Both the position numbers and the translations under genes were made by a program. The notes below the pieces were generated by a model. That model saw only the letters and a program-made list of their open reading frames with translations. It did not search any database and was not told where the DNA came from. Shown piece by piece: positions 16,593 through 24,676 of a stretch of 64,000 bases of DNA (positions are counted from its first letter, which is position 1; every line of letters starts with the position of its first letter). Source of the DNA: Mycolicibacterium mageritense (GTDB taxonomy: Bacteria; Actinomycetota; Actinomycetes; Mycobacteriales; Mycobacteriaceae). The DNA lies in the NCBI RefSeq assembly GCF_010727475.1, contig NZ_AP022567.1:5642001-5706000 (forward strand). The letters are read 5' to 3'.

Positions 16593-18146
16593 ATGACCCA
16601 GGAACTGGAGGCCGCGCACGTGAGGAGCACCGAATCTGCGCTGCCGCCGTCAGAGCGTGACAAGCTGATGACGACAGAGCTTGTTCCCGAACAGATCTTG
16701 CCCAAGGTGATGAGCACCTTCGGCTTGACCGCGGCGTATGTGTTCATCATCTGTTGGATCACCGGCTCGTCGGTGATGGCAACAGGCGGCTGGACCGCGA
16801 TCCCCATGTGGGTGCTGGGCATCCTCACGTTCCTGGTCCCCGCCGGCATGGCCGTGGTGGAACTCGGCAACCTGTGGCCCGGGCAGGGCGGTGTCTACAT
16901 CTGGGCCACCCGGACGATGGGTGAGACCTGGGGCTTCATCGGCGGCTACCTGTCGTGGGTGCCGGTGATCCTCAATGCCGCGTCATCGCCCGCGGTGGTC
17001 CTGTCATTCCTGTTGTTGGCCTTCCACGCCGAGCTCGGCGTGATGACCAGCGTCATCCTGCAACTGGTGATCCTGTGGACGGTCGTCGGCCTGGCATTGG
17101 CGAAGCTCGCCGCCAACCAACGGATCATGAACGTCGTCTTCGTGGTGTTCGGCATTCTCGCGCTGACGATCTTCATCTCGGGAGTGCTCTTCGCGGTGAA
17201 GAACGGTTCGGCGACGCCGTTCAGTTGGTCCGATGCGACGATTCCCAACTTCGCGGTGTCGGGCTTCCTGTATGGCACCGTGCTGCTCTACCTGCTCGGC
17301 GTGGAGACGCCGTACAACATGGGTGCGGAGTTCCTCTCGGTGCGCAAGAGCGGCCCCCGCATGATCCTGTGGGGTTCGACGGCGCTGGTCGCCATCTACC
17401 TGATGACGACACTGGGCACGATGATGGCATTGCCGACCGCGGAGATCGACGCCGTGACGGGTGTCATCGGCATGCTCGACGTCGCGGGATTCCCCGGGCT
17501 GATGGAGATCTGCGCAGTCGTTCTCGCCTTGATCATCGTCGTCGCGTTGATGACGTATCAGGTGGCCTACTCGCGGTTGATCTTCGTCTCGGGGCTGGAG
17601 CGACACCTGCCGCGCATCTTCACCCATCTCAACCCGCGCACCCGTAATCCGGTGTCGGCCATCCTGATCCAGGGCGTCATCTCGTCGCTGCTGATCGTCG
17701 GCCTGTACTCACAGAGCAGCCTGGTCAACACGACGATCTTCCTGCAGGGTGGCCTGTCGACCGTGTGGCTGCTTTCCGGCTTCTTCTTCCTGATCCCGGT
17801 CGTGATCGCCCGCAAGAAGTACGCGGATCGCTATGAGAACGAGACGTTCTGGCGCATCCCCGGCGGCATGGTCGGCGTCTGGATCACCGTGATCGTCGGC
17901 ACCCTCGGCACGATCGGCGGCGTCTACTACTCGTTCGCGAAATCATGGCTCGCCAGTGCCGGGGTCGGGGATGGCGAGTGGATGACGTGGGTGGGCAGCA
18001 TCAGCGTCGGCATGTTCGCACTCGGGCTGGTGGTCTACATCTTCGGCCGCCGCTCGGCGCACAAGGTCTCGCAGGAGGATGCCCTGGCCCATCTCGCGGT
18101 GTTCGACCTGACCGCCGACGGCGCGACCGCAACCAAGGAGGCCTAG
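16593..18146 (+). CDS. APC superfamily amino acid/amine permease
   Basis: Membrane importer of 517 residues with about 12 predicted spans and a 50-residue hydrophilic N-terminus. The APC-type first helix pair is recognisable (TGSSVMATGGW; VVELGNLWPGQGGVYIWATRTMG). Preceded by GGGAGA and ending 3 bases before the copper amine oxidase gene. The tight pairing suggests that it brings in the amine the oxidase consumes. The exact amine (tyramine, phenylethylamine, putrescine and others) cannot be told from the sequence. Confidence 0.88.
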   Translation: MTQELEAAHVRSTESALPPSERDKLMTTELVPEQILPKVMSTFGLTAAYVFIICWITGSSVMATGGWTAIPMWVLGILTFLVPAGMAVVELGNLWPGQGGVYIWATRTMGETWGFIGGYLSWVPVILNAASSPAVVLSFLLLAFHAELGVMTSVILQLVILWTVVGLALAKLAANQRIMNVVFVVFGILALTIFISGVLFAVKNGSATPFSWSDATIPNFAVSGFLYGTVLLYLLGVETPYNMGAEFLSVRKSGPRMILWGSTALVAIYLMTTLGTMMALPTAEIDAVTGVIGMLDVAGFPGLMEICAVVLALIIVVALMTYQVAYSRLIFVSGLERHLPRIFTHLNPRTRNPVSAILIQGVISSLLIVGLYSQSSLVNTTIFLQGGLSTVWLLSGFFFLIPVVIARKKYADRYENETFWRIPGGMVGVWITVIVGTLGTIGGVYYSFAKSWLASAGVGDGEWMTWVGSISVGMFALGLVVYIFGRRSAHKVSQEDALAHLAVFDLTADGATATKEA

Positions 18147-18149
18147 CCC

Positions 18150-20126
18150 ATGACCATGGACAGCACGTTGGCACCGACCGAATCCACCGAAGGCGCCACC
18201 CGGTATCCGCTCGACCCGCTGACCGGCGCCGAGATCGAGGCGGCAGCTGCGGTGATCACCGAATCCGACTACGCCACAGCGACGTTGAAGTTCGTGATGA
18301 TCCAGCTGGCCGAACCCGCCAAGACGGCCACGCTCACATTCCGTGGCGTCGCCGACGTGCCACGTCGCGCGTTCGTCACGGCCTACGATGCGGCGGCCAA
18401 GCTCATCTATGAGGCCGTCGTCGACCTCGACGCGCGGGTGATCGACTCGTGGACCCCGATACCCGGCCGCTTCCCCTCCTACCTCGTGGAGCACATGACC
18501 GGGGTCGAGGAGAAGGTACGCGAAGATCCGCGCTGGCAGGAGGCGATGCGCAAACGCGGCGTGACCGATTTCAGCCTCGCGATGATCGACCCTTGGCCGG
18601 CAGGCTATTACGGCGCGCAGGACCATTACGACAACTCGGCGCTGATCTGCCGTCCGCTGACGTTCATGCGGGCCGCGCCTTCGGAGAACGGCTATGCACG
18701 CCCGGTCGAGGGGCTGATCGTCACGTTCGACCTCGACGCGATGGCGGTTGTCGACGTCGAGGATCACGGTGCTGTTCCGCTGCCCACGAAGGGCGGCAAC
18801 TACGCCGAGAAGTTCATGTTCGACGCCGACAACCGGCCCGCGTTCACACAGTTCCGCGATGACGTCAAACCCATCGAGATCACCCAGCCCGACGGGCCCA
18901 GCTTCACGGTCGACGGCTGGAACGTCACGTGGCAGAAGTGGTCGCTGCGCGTCGGGTTCAACCCGCGCGAAGGCCTGGTGCTGCACGAGCTGACCTACAC
19001 CGACCGCGGCACTGTGCGACCCGTCATGTATCGGGCGGCGTTGTCGGAAATGGTAGTGCCGTACGGTGATTCGTCGCCGACGCACTGGAACAAGAACGTC
19101 TTCGACATGGGCGAGGTCGGCATGGGCTTCTCGGCCAACCCGCTGACCCTTGGCTGCGACTGTCTCGGTGAGATCTTCTACTTCGACGGCACGGTCAACG
19201 ACTCCAGCGGCAACGCCGTCACCATCCCCAACGCCATCTGCATGCACGAGGAGGACTACGGGATCTCCTGGAAGCACACTGATTTCCGCACCGACGAGGT
19301 CGAGGTCCGGCGCTCCCGGCGGCTCGTCATCTCGATGATCTGCACCGTCGGCAACTACGAGTACGGCTTCTTCTGGTACCTGTACAACGACGCGTCGATC
19401 GAGATGGAGGTCAAGCTCACCGGGGTGCTCACCACCGGGGCGATCGCCGACGGCGAGACGCCGCGCTGGGGCAAGATGGTGGCGCCCGGGATGTACGGGC
19501 CGAATCATCAGCACTTCTTCAACTTCCGGATGGACATGAGCGTCGACGGCCCCGGAAACAGCGTGTACGAGGTCGACTCGATCCCCGAACCCGACCCGGA
19601 ACTCAATCCGCACCACAACGCGTGGATCACGCGTGACACCCTGGTGGCGTCGGAGGCCGAGGGGGCGCGCGACTGGGAGCACTCGACCGGCCGGTACTGG
19701 AAGGTCGTCAACCCGTCCAAGCTCAACGAGTTCGGCGCGCCCGTCGCCTACAAGTTGATGCCCAAGGACATCGTGCCCGTCATGGTGCAGGAGGGTTCGG
19801 TCATCTACGACCGGGCCAGGTTCGTGCAGCACAACCTGTGGGTGACCAGGTATGAGCCCAACGAGCTCTACGCCGCGGGCGACTACATGTACCAGTGCGC
19901 CGAGGCTCAGGGGCTACCGCAATACGTGGCCGACGACGCGCCGCTGGAGGACACCGACGTCGTGCTGTGGTACACCGTCGGTGCCCACCACGTGGTGTGC
20001 CCCGAGGACTGGCCGGTGATGCCGTGCCACTACACCGGGTTCAAGCTCAAGCCGGTGGGATTCTTCGACGGCAACCCGGCCCTGGACCTGCCGCCGTCGC
20101 CGCCCGCTGCCTGCCACCACCACTGA
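18150..20126 (+). CDS. Primary-amine (copper) oxidase
   Basis: Copper- and topaquinone-dependent amine oxidase, 658 residues, converting R-CH2-NH2 to aldehyde, ammonia and hydrogen peroxide. The cofactor motif is CTVGNYEYG; the first Tyr is the one converted to topaquinone. The catalytic-base Asp lies in FDMGEVGMG. Two copper histidines are in PNHQHFF, and the third is probably in MPCHYTGFKLKPVGFF. The C-terminus ends CHHH, a short extra His cluster that might bind metal. The ribosome site AAGGAGG is inside the end of the permease gene. No signal peptide, so it should be cytoplasmic. Confidence 0.96.
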   Translation: MTMDSTLAPTESTEGATRYPLDPLTGAEIEAAAAVITESDYATATLKFVMIQLAEPAKTATLTFRGVADVPRRAFVTAYDAAAKLIYEAVVDLDARVIDSWTPIPGRFPSYLVEHMTGVEEKVREDPRWQEAMRKRGVTDFSLAMIDPWPAGYYGAQDHYDNSALICRPLTFMRAAPSENGYARPVEGLIVTFDLDAMAVVDVEDHGAVPLPTKGGNYAEKFMFDADNRPAFTQFRDDVKPIEITQPDGPSFTVDGWNVTWQKWSLRVGFNPREGLVLHELTYTDRGTVRPVMYRAALSEMVVPYGDSSPTHWNKNVFDMGEVGMGFSANPLTLGCDCLGEIFYFDGTVNDSSGNAVTIPNAICMHEEDYGISWKHTDFRTDEVEVRRSRRLVISMICTVGNYEYGFFWYLYNDASIEMEVKLTGVLTTGAIADGETPRWGKMVAPGMYGPNHQHFFNFRMDMSVDGPGNSVYEVDSIPEPDPELNPHHNAWITRDTLVASEAEGARDWEHSTGRYWKVVNPSKLNEFGAPVAYKLMPKDIVPVMVQEGSVIYDRARFVQHNLWVTRYEPNELYAAGDYMYQCAEAQGLPQYVADDAPLEDTDVVLWYTVGAHHVVCPEDWPVMPCHYTGFKLKPVGFFDGNPALDLPPSPPAACHHH

Positions 20127-20208
20127 ACCTGCGGTCACGGTGGTTTCCGCGCATATATGTGACTGCTCGCGCGGGGACCGGGCCTTATGCTCTTTATCGA
20201 GCAGAGGG

Positions 20209-20237
20209 TTACGGCGGCATCGCCGTCCTCTTATGAT
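20209..20237 (+). promoter_or_regulatory. Candidate promoter for the DUF1190/ATP-grasp/DUF350 operon
   Basis: TATGAT (20232-20237) is a near-ideal -10 box. TTACGG (20209-20214) lies 17 bases upstream as a weak -35. Transcription would start near 20244, ahead of the AGGGGG ribosome site. Upstream, CTGCTCG (20163-20169) and CGAGCAG (20198-20204) form an inverted repeat with a long loop that might end the amine oxidase transcript. Confidence 0.5.
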
Positions 20238-20270
20238 GACCGGCGAGTGTCGCCGAACAGGGGGATGTGC

Positions 20271-20876
20271 ATGGGTCCGGGGTCGGATGACCAGCCAGGC
20301 GAGGACTATCAGCCAGGTCAGAACGTGCAACCCGGTGAGGAGCACCGGCCCGCGCCGCAGCAGGGTTCGATCCGCTGGCAGGAACCCGGTGTCACGCAGC
20401 CTCGCCCACCCACCGTCGCCGAGGCGCGCGCACGCGACAAGGCGCAGAAGGCGCGCGAGGCCGCCGAGGAGTGGGCGAGACTTCAGGAGGAGAAGCGCGA
20501 GCAGCGCGCCGCCACCGGCCGCAAGGTCTTGATGGGCTCGGTCGCGGTGGTCGGTGTGGTCGGCGCGGTGGCACTCGGCTACCACCTGCTGCACAAGGAC
20601 GAGATCGCCGCGACGTGTGTCAAAGACGGCACCAACGAGGTGGTGCCGGACAGCTACTGCTCGAGCGGCTACAGCAGTTCGGGCGGCACGTTCATCTATG
20701 CGGGCTCGCCGTACCGCTACTACTACGGTGGCAGCAGCGGCGGGGTCGGCACCGTGGCCCGGGGCGGAACCATCGAACAGCCCAAGGGCACGACGGCCAA
20801 GACCAAATCGGGGACGTCGATCTCGCGCGGCGGGTTCGGATCGTCGTCGAGCTACGGCGGAAGTTCGGGCAGCTGA
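20271..20876 (+). CDS. DUF1190-like membrane-anchored protein (YgiB/YjfM type)
   Basis: Protein of 201 residues, function unknown. The first 60 residues are hydrophilic (Pro/Gln-rich), then a charged helix rich in Ala/Glu/Arg, one membrane span (about 85-105, SVAVVGVVGAVALGY), a Cys pair (ATCVKDG and DSYCSSG) and a low-complexity Ser/Gly/Tyr tail. In enterobacteria DUF1190 proteins (YgiB, YjfM) are encoded beside YgiC/YjfC ATP-grasp proteins, as here. ATG 20271 was chosen for AGGGGG 6 bases upstream. The stop directly abuts the next start. Confidence 0.7.
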   Translation: MGPGSDDQPGEDYQPGQNVQPGEEHRPAPQQGSIRWQEPGVTQPRPPTVAEARARDKAQKAREAAEEWARLQEEKREQRAATGRKVLMGSVAVVGVVGAVALGYHLLHKDEIAATCVKDGTNEVVPDSYCSSGYSSSGGTFIYAGSPYRYYYGGSSGGVGTVARGGTIEQPKGTTAKTKSGTSISRGGFGSSSSYGGSSGS

Positions 20877-22040
20877 ATGCGCCGCCAACGTAGTTCCCCG
20901 CGCGCCGGCTGGGAACAGATAGTCGCTGACCAGGGCATGTGCTACGGGACTCCGGCGCGGGACGCGGCAGGCGCCGACCGGCCGTACTGGGACGAGTCGG
21001 TGCACTACGTGTTCGACATGGACGAGGTGCTGTCGATCGAGGCCTCGGTCGAAGTGCTGCATTCGATGTGCCTCGAAGCGGTCGAGCAGGTGGTGCTCAC
21101 CGAGCGCTACCGCGATTTCGGATTGCCCGAGTGGAGCTGGGAACACATCGAAAAGTCCTGGCGCCGAAGTGATCCCCACCTCTACGGCCGCTTCGACCTG
21201 AGGTATGACGGGCGCAGGCCACCGGTTCTGCTCGAGTACAACGCCGACACCCCGACCACGCTGCTGGAAGCGGCGATCCTGCAGTGGTACTGGAAGACCG
21301 ACGTGTTCCCGGCGGACGACCAGTGGAATTCGCTGCACGAGAAGTTGGTCGCCCGGTGGGGCGAGATCCGGGACCGGCTGCCGGGTTCGGAGGTGCATTT
21401 CACCTGGTCGGGCGCGGAGTCGACCGGCGAGGACAACGTGACCGTGGCCTACCTTCAGGAATGCGCCGCGGAGGCCGGGCTGAACACCGTGGGCCTGGCG
21501 ATCGAGGACATCGGTTTCGACATCGACCTGAACCGGTTCGTCGACCTGGAGGAAGCACCGATGTCCTCGGTGTTCAAGCTCTATCCGTGGGAGTGGGTGC
21601 TCGACGACGAGTTCGGCCGCCACGCCGTCGAGAGCCTTCCGGCCACCATGTGGGTCGAGCCGCTGTGGAAGACGCTGCTGAGCAACAAGGCGATCCTGGC
21701 GGTGCTGTGGGAGATGTACCCCGGTCACCCGAACCTGTTGCCTGCCTATGTCGATGACCCGCATGAGCTCACCGAGTATGTGCGCAAGCCCAAGCTGGGC
21801 CGCGAAGGTGCCAACATCACGATCGTCGGCGCCGGGCACGAGACCGAGACCGGCGGCGTGTACGGGGAAGAGGGCTACGTCTACCAGCTGCTCGACCCGC
21901 TGCCGCAGTTCGACGACATGCGCCCGGCACTCGGCGCGTGGATCGTCGGCGACGAGTCGGCGGGCCTCGGCATCCGCGAGACCTCCGGCTTGGTGACCGA
22001 CAACGGCGCCGCTTTTGTGCCACACCGCATTCCGCTGTGA
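20877..22040 (+). CDS. Glutathionylspermidine synthase-like ATP-grasp protein (YgiC/YjfC type)
   Basis: ATP-grasp ligase of 387 residues. Recognisable blocks are PYWDESVHYVFDMDEV, the nucleotide/peptide motif LLEYNADTPTTLLEAA (about residue 118) and KPKLGREGANITIV near the C-terminus, all typical of the synthetase half of glutathionylspermidine synthase. It lacks the amidase half. Mycobacteria use mycothiol rather than glutathione, so the acyl donor is not expected to be glutathione; the YgiC family has no settled reaction. It is sandwiched between its usual partners DUF1190 and DUF350 and follows an amine-handling locus. Confidence 0.85.
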   Translation: MRRQRSSPRAGWEQIVADQGMCYGTPARDAAGADRPYWDESVHYVFDMDEVLSIEASVEVLHSMCLEAVEQVVLTERYRDFGLPEWSWEHIEKSWRRSDPHLYGRFDLRYDGRRPPVLLEYNADTPTTLLEAAILQWYWKTDVFPADDQWNSLHEKLVARWGEIRDRLPGSEVHFTWSGAESTGEDNVTVAYLQECAAEAGLNTVGLAIEDIGFDIDLNRFVDLEEAPMSSVFKLYPWEWVLDDEFGRHAVESLPATMWVEPLWKTLLSNKAILAVLWEMYPGHPNLLPAYVDDPHELTEYVRKPKLGREGANITIVGAGHETETGGVYGEEGYVYQLLDPLPQFDDMRPALGAWIVGDESAGLGIRETSGLVTDNGAAFVPHRIPL

Positions 22041-22060
22041 TTCCGAAAGGTTCGAACCCT

Positions 22061-22516
22061 ATGACCACGACGTTGGTTGCGCTCGACAAGGACTTCTGGT
22101 CGCTGCTCGGGCACGGTGTGTCCGCGATCGTGCTGTACACGATCGTCGGTGTGGCGCTGATGGTGCTCGGTTTCTTCGTGATCGACTGGACCACTCCAGG
22201 GCCGCTGCGCACGCTCGTGCAGGCCGGCCGGCCCAACGCCTGCGCCGTGACCGCATCGGGGGTGCTGTCGATGGCGGTCATCGTCGTGCTCGCGATCTAC
22301 GCGTCGTCGGGAGACCTCATCCAAGGGCTCGTCACCACGGTGGTGTTCGGGCTTTTGGGCATTGCCGCGCAAGCCTTTTCGGTGGTGCTCATCGGCGCGA
22401 TCAAAGGCATCGGGATCGGGCCGATGCTGGCCTCGGAACGGTTCACGCCCGATGTGCTGGTGGTGACGGCGTCGTACCTGGCGTTCGGGCTGATCGTCGC
22501 GGCCGCGATCCTCTAG
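22061..22516 (+). CDS. DUF350 (YjfL-type) membrane protein
   Basis: Integral membrane protein of 151 residues with four predicted spans (about 20-45, 65-85, 92-115 and 130-150). DUF350 proteins are encoded with YjfC-type ATP-grasp proteins in many bacteria, and the same neighbourhood is kept here. ATG 22061 is preceded by GAAAGG. Last gene of the three-gene set, facing the convergent glycerate kinase gene. Function unknown. Confidence 0.82.
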   Translation: MTTTLVALDKDFWSLLGHGVSAIVLYTIVGVALMVLGFFVIDWTTPGPLRTLVQAGRPNACAVTASGVLSMAVIVVLAIYASSGDLIQGLVTTVVFGLLGIAAQAFSVVLIGAIKGIGIGPMLASERFTPDVLVVTASYLAFGLIVAAAIL

Positions 22517-22524
22517 TTTTCCTT

Positions 22525-22588
22525 CCGCGAGCAGACACTCAGGTACCCGGAACGATCGCGTACCGGGTACCTATGTGTCTGCTCGCGG
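22525..22588. terminator. Long hairpin between convergent genes
   Basis: Left arm 22525-22550 and right arm 22563-22588 pair over 24 of 26 positions (14 bp, a 2-base mismatch, then 10 bp) around a 12-base loop. There is no T tract. It lies between the DUF350 gene and the opposing glycerate kinase gene, covering the last codons of the latter, and probably ends transcription from both sides. Confidence 0.65.
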
Positions 22589-23710
22589 GGCAAAGGTGCG
22601 GCAGACGTCGGCGGCGGCGCGCTCCAGTGAGACGGCGCCGTCACGCAACGCCTGTGCGATCGGGGTACCGGGCTGGGTGATCGCCACCAACCGGTCCACT
22701 CCGTTGGCCAGCAGCACGTCGGCGTCGGGGGCCACCCGGCCCGCGAAGATCACCACGCGAGCGCCTGCGCGGCGCGCGGCCTGCGTCACGCCGAACGGGG
22801 TCTTGCCGAGCATGGTCTGCGCGTCGACACTGCCCTCACCGGTGAACACCCAGTCGGCTCCGGCCACGGCCTGGTCGAGTCCGACGGTCTCGGCGATCAC
22901 CTCGACACCGGGATGGCATTCTGCGCCAAGGAAATCCAGCAGGGCGAAGCCGAGGCCGCCGGCAGCGCCCGCACCCGGGAGCTCGGGGCGCGCCCGCCCC
23001 AGCGTCGCCTCGGTGACCGCGACGAACCGGGTCAATGCCGTTTCGAGAGTCTGCACGTCGGCGGGGGTCGCACCCTTCTGCGGGCCGAAAACCGCGCTGG
23101 CGCCGCCCTTTCCGAGCAGGGGTGCCGTGACGTCGGAAGCGATCCTGATCCGGACGTCGGCCAGCCGCGGGTCGAGGCCGCTGAGGTCGATGCGTTCCAG
23201 CCGCGCGAGTGCGGCGCCCCCGGGCGGCAGCGCGGCCCCCTCGGAATCTGTCAGCTTGGCGCCGAGCGCCGCGAGCATGCCCGCCCCGGCGTCGTTGGTG
23301 GCCGAGCCGCCGAGCCCGATCAGCAGCTCGGTGGCACCGTGGTCGAGCGCTGAGGCGATGAGCTGACCCACGCCGAATGTGCTGGCCCGCAGCACATCCC
23401 GGTCTTCGGGTGCCACCAGTTCCAATCCGGAGGCGGTGGCCATCTCGACCACGGCCAGCCCGCGCTCGGCGACGTAGCCGTAGTTCGCGCGGATCGGCCG
23501 GTCCAACGGGTCGGCGACGTCGACCGTGACGTGGGTGCCGTCGAGCGCGTCGACGACCGCGTCGACGGTGCCTTCACCGCCGTCGGCCATGGGCACGCCG
23601 ACACATTCGGCATCGGGCAGCACCGCGAGCACACCCGCGCGCATCGCTGCCACGGCCTGTGAGGCGGTCATCGACTCTTTGAACGAGTCGGGTGCGAGAA
23701 CGATTTTCAT
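22571..23710 (-). CDS. Glycerate 2-kinase (GarK/GlxK family)
   Basis: Phosphorylates D-glycerate, giving 2-phosphoglycerate in characterised GarK/GlxK enzymes. 379 residues, full length. Starts MKIVLAPDSFKESMTA, followed by PMADGGEGTVDAV (about 42-54), GLGGSATNDAGAGML and VFTGEGSVDAQT, all hallmarks of the family. It is the last gene of a minus-strand operon and lies 6 bases after the 2-hydroxyacid dehydrogenase gene. The likely route is hydroxypyruvate or tartronate semialdehyde reduced to glycerate, then phosphorylated into glycolysis. Confidence 0.94.
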   Translation of the reverse strand: MKIVLAPDSFKESMTASQAVAAMRAGVLAVLPDAECVGVPMADGGEGTVDAVVDALDGTHVTVDVADPLDRPIRANYGYVAERGLAVVEMATASGLELVAPEDRDVLRASTFGVGQLIASALDHGATELLIGLGGSATNDAGAGMLAALGAKLTDSEGAALPPGGAALARLERIDLSGLDPRLADVRIRIASDVTAPLLGKGGASAVFGPQKGATPADVQTLETALTRFVAVTEATLGRARPELPGAGAAGGLGFALLDFLGAECHPGVEVIAETVGLDQAVAGADWVFTGEGSVDAQTMLGKTPFGVTQAARRAGARVVIFAGRVAPDADVLLANGVDRLVAITQPGTPIAQALRDGAVSLERAAADVCRTFAPRADT

Positions 23711-23716
23711 CCGGTG

Positions 23717-24676
23717 CTATCGGACAGGGGTAAGCGCCGGCTTCCCGGCGAGTACCGCGGCGGCATTGTCGATAGCGAGGATACCCATTGCGTCGCGGGT
23801 CGCTTCACCCGCGCTCGCGATGTGCGGGGTGAGTACCAGATTCGGGGCATCCAGCAGTCGCGGGTCCACATCGGGTTCGTTTTCGAAGACGTCGAGTGCG
23901 GCGCCGCGGAGCGCCCCGGCATGCAGCGCGGTGATCAGCGCGGATTCGTCGACCACGCCGCCGCGCGCAGTGTTGATCAGATAAGCGGTCGGCTTCATCT
24001 TCGCCAGGGCCGCCGCGTCGATCAGGTGCCGGGTCTGCGGGGTGAGCGGCGTGAGCACGCTCAGCACGTCGGATTCCGCAAGCAGGGTGTCGGCGTCGAC
24101 GAACTGCACGCCGTCCTCAGCGGTGCCGGGCGTTCGACTCCGTGCGGTGGCCAACACGGTCATGTCGAAGGCTCGGGCGCGGCGGGCGACGGCCTGGCCG
24201 ATCCTGCCGTAACCGAGGATGCCCAGCGTCGCTCCTGCGCTGATGTCCAGCCCGACCAGCATGCGCGGCCCCCACACCCACGGTTCGCCAGTCCGCAGGA
24301 ACCGGTCACCGTCGACCACCCGCCGGGTTGCCGCCAGGATCAGGGCGAACGTGTGGTCGGCGGTCGCGCGGTCCAGAACCCCGGGCGTGTTGGTCACGGT
24401 GACCCCGGCCGCGGTCGCGGCTGCGACGTCGATGTTGTCGTAGCCGACCGCGACGTTGGCGACGACCTTCAGACCGTCACCTGCCGCGGCGAGCAGGGCG
24501 TCGTCGACGCGCTCGGTCAGCGTGACGATCGCCGCGCCCGCGCCGCGGATGCCGGCCTGAAGTTCGGCACGCGACGGCGGGGCCTCTGAGCCGACGCGTA
24601 CCGGCACACCGAGTGATTCGAGGTGGGCCATGGCCCGGTCGGTGAGCAGGCGGGACAGGTAGATCGGTGCGGTCAA
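23717..24676 (-). CDS. D-2-hydroxyacid dehydrogenase (glyoxylate/hydroxypyruvate reductase-like)
   Basis: NAD(P)-dependent reductase of 319 residues. The coenzyme motif GILGYGRIGQAVARR (about residue 150), the substrate Arg in NTARGGVVDE, the Glu in FENEPDVDP and the catalytic His in LTPHIASAG are all present. The start is a TTG at 24676 whose last bases overlap the kinase stop (TTGA); this reproduces the expected N-terminus and the operon's coupling pattern, whereas longer forms run into the kinase gene. Together with the glycerate kinase it would clear hydroxypyruvate or glyoxylate formed by the pathway. Confidence 0.9.
   Translation of the reverse strand: MTAPIYLSRLLTDRAMAHLESLGVPVRVGSEAPPSRAELQAGIRGAGAAIVTLTERVDDALLAAAGDGLKVVANVAVGYDNIDVAAATAAGVTVTNTPGVLDRATADHTFALILAATRRVVDGDRFLRTGEPWVWGPRMLVGLDISAGATLGILGYGRIGQAVARRARAFDMTVLATARSRTPGTAEDGVQFVDADTLLAESDVLSVLTPLTPQTRHLIDAAALAKMKPTAYLINTARGGVVDESALITALHAGALRGAALDVFENEPDVDPRLLDAPNLVLTPHIASAGEATRDAMGILAIDNAAAVLAGKPALTPVR

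Noticed and set aside
17943..22025. Long antisense open frames opposite the amine oxidase and ATP-grasp genes
   Set aside because: Both opposite genes have intact family motifs; the antisense products look like mirror-frame artefacts.
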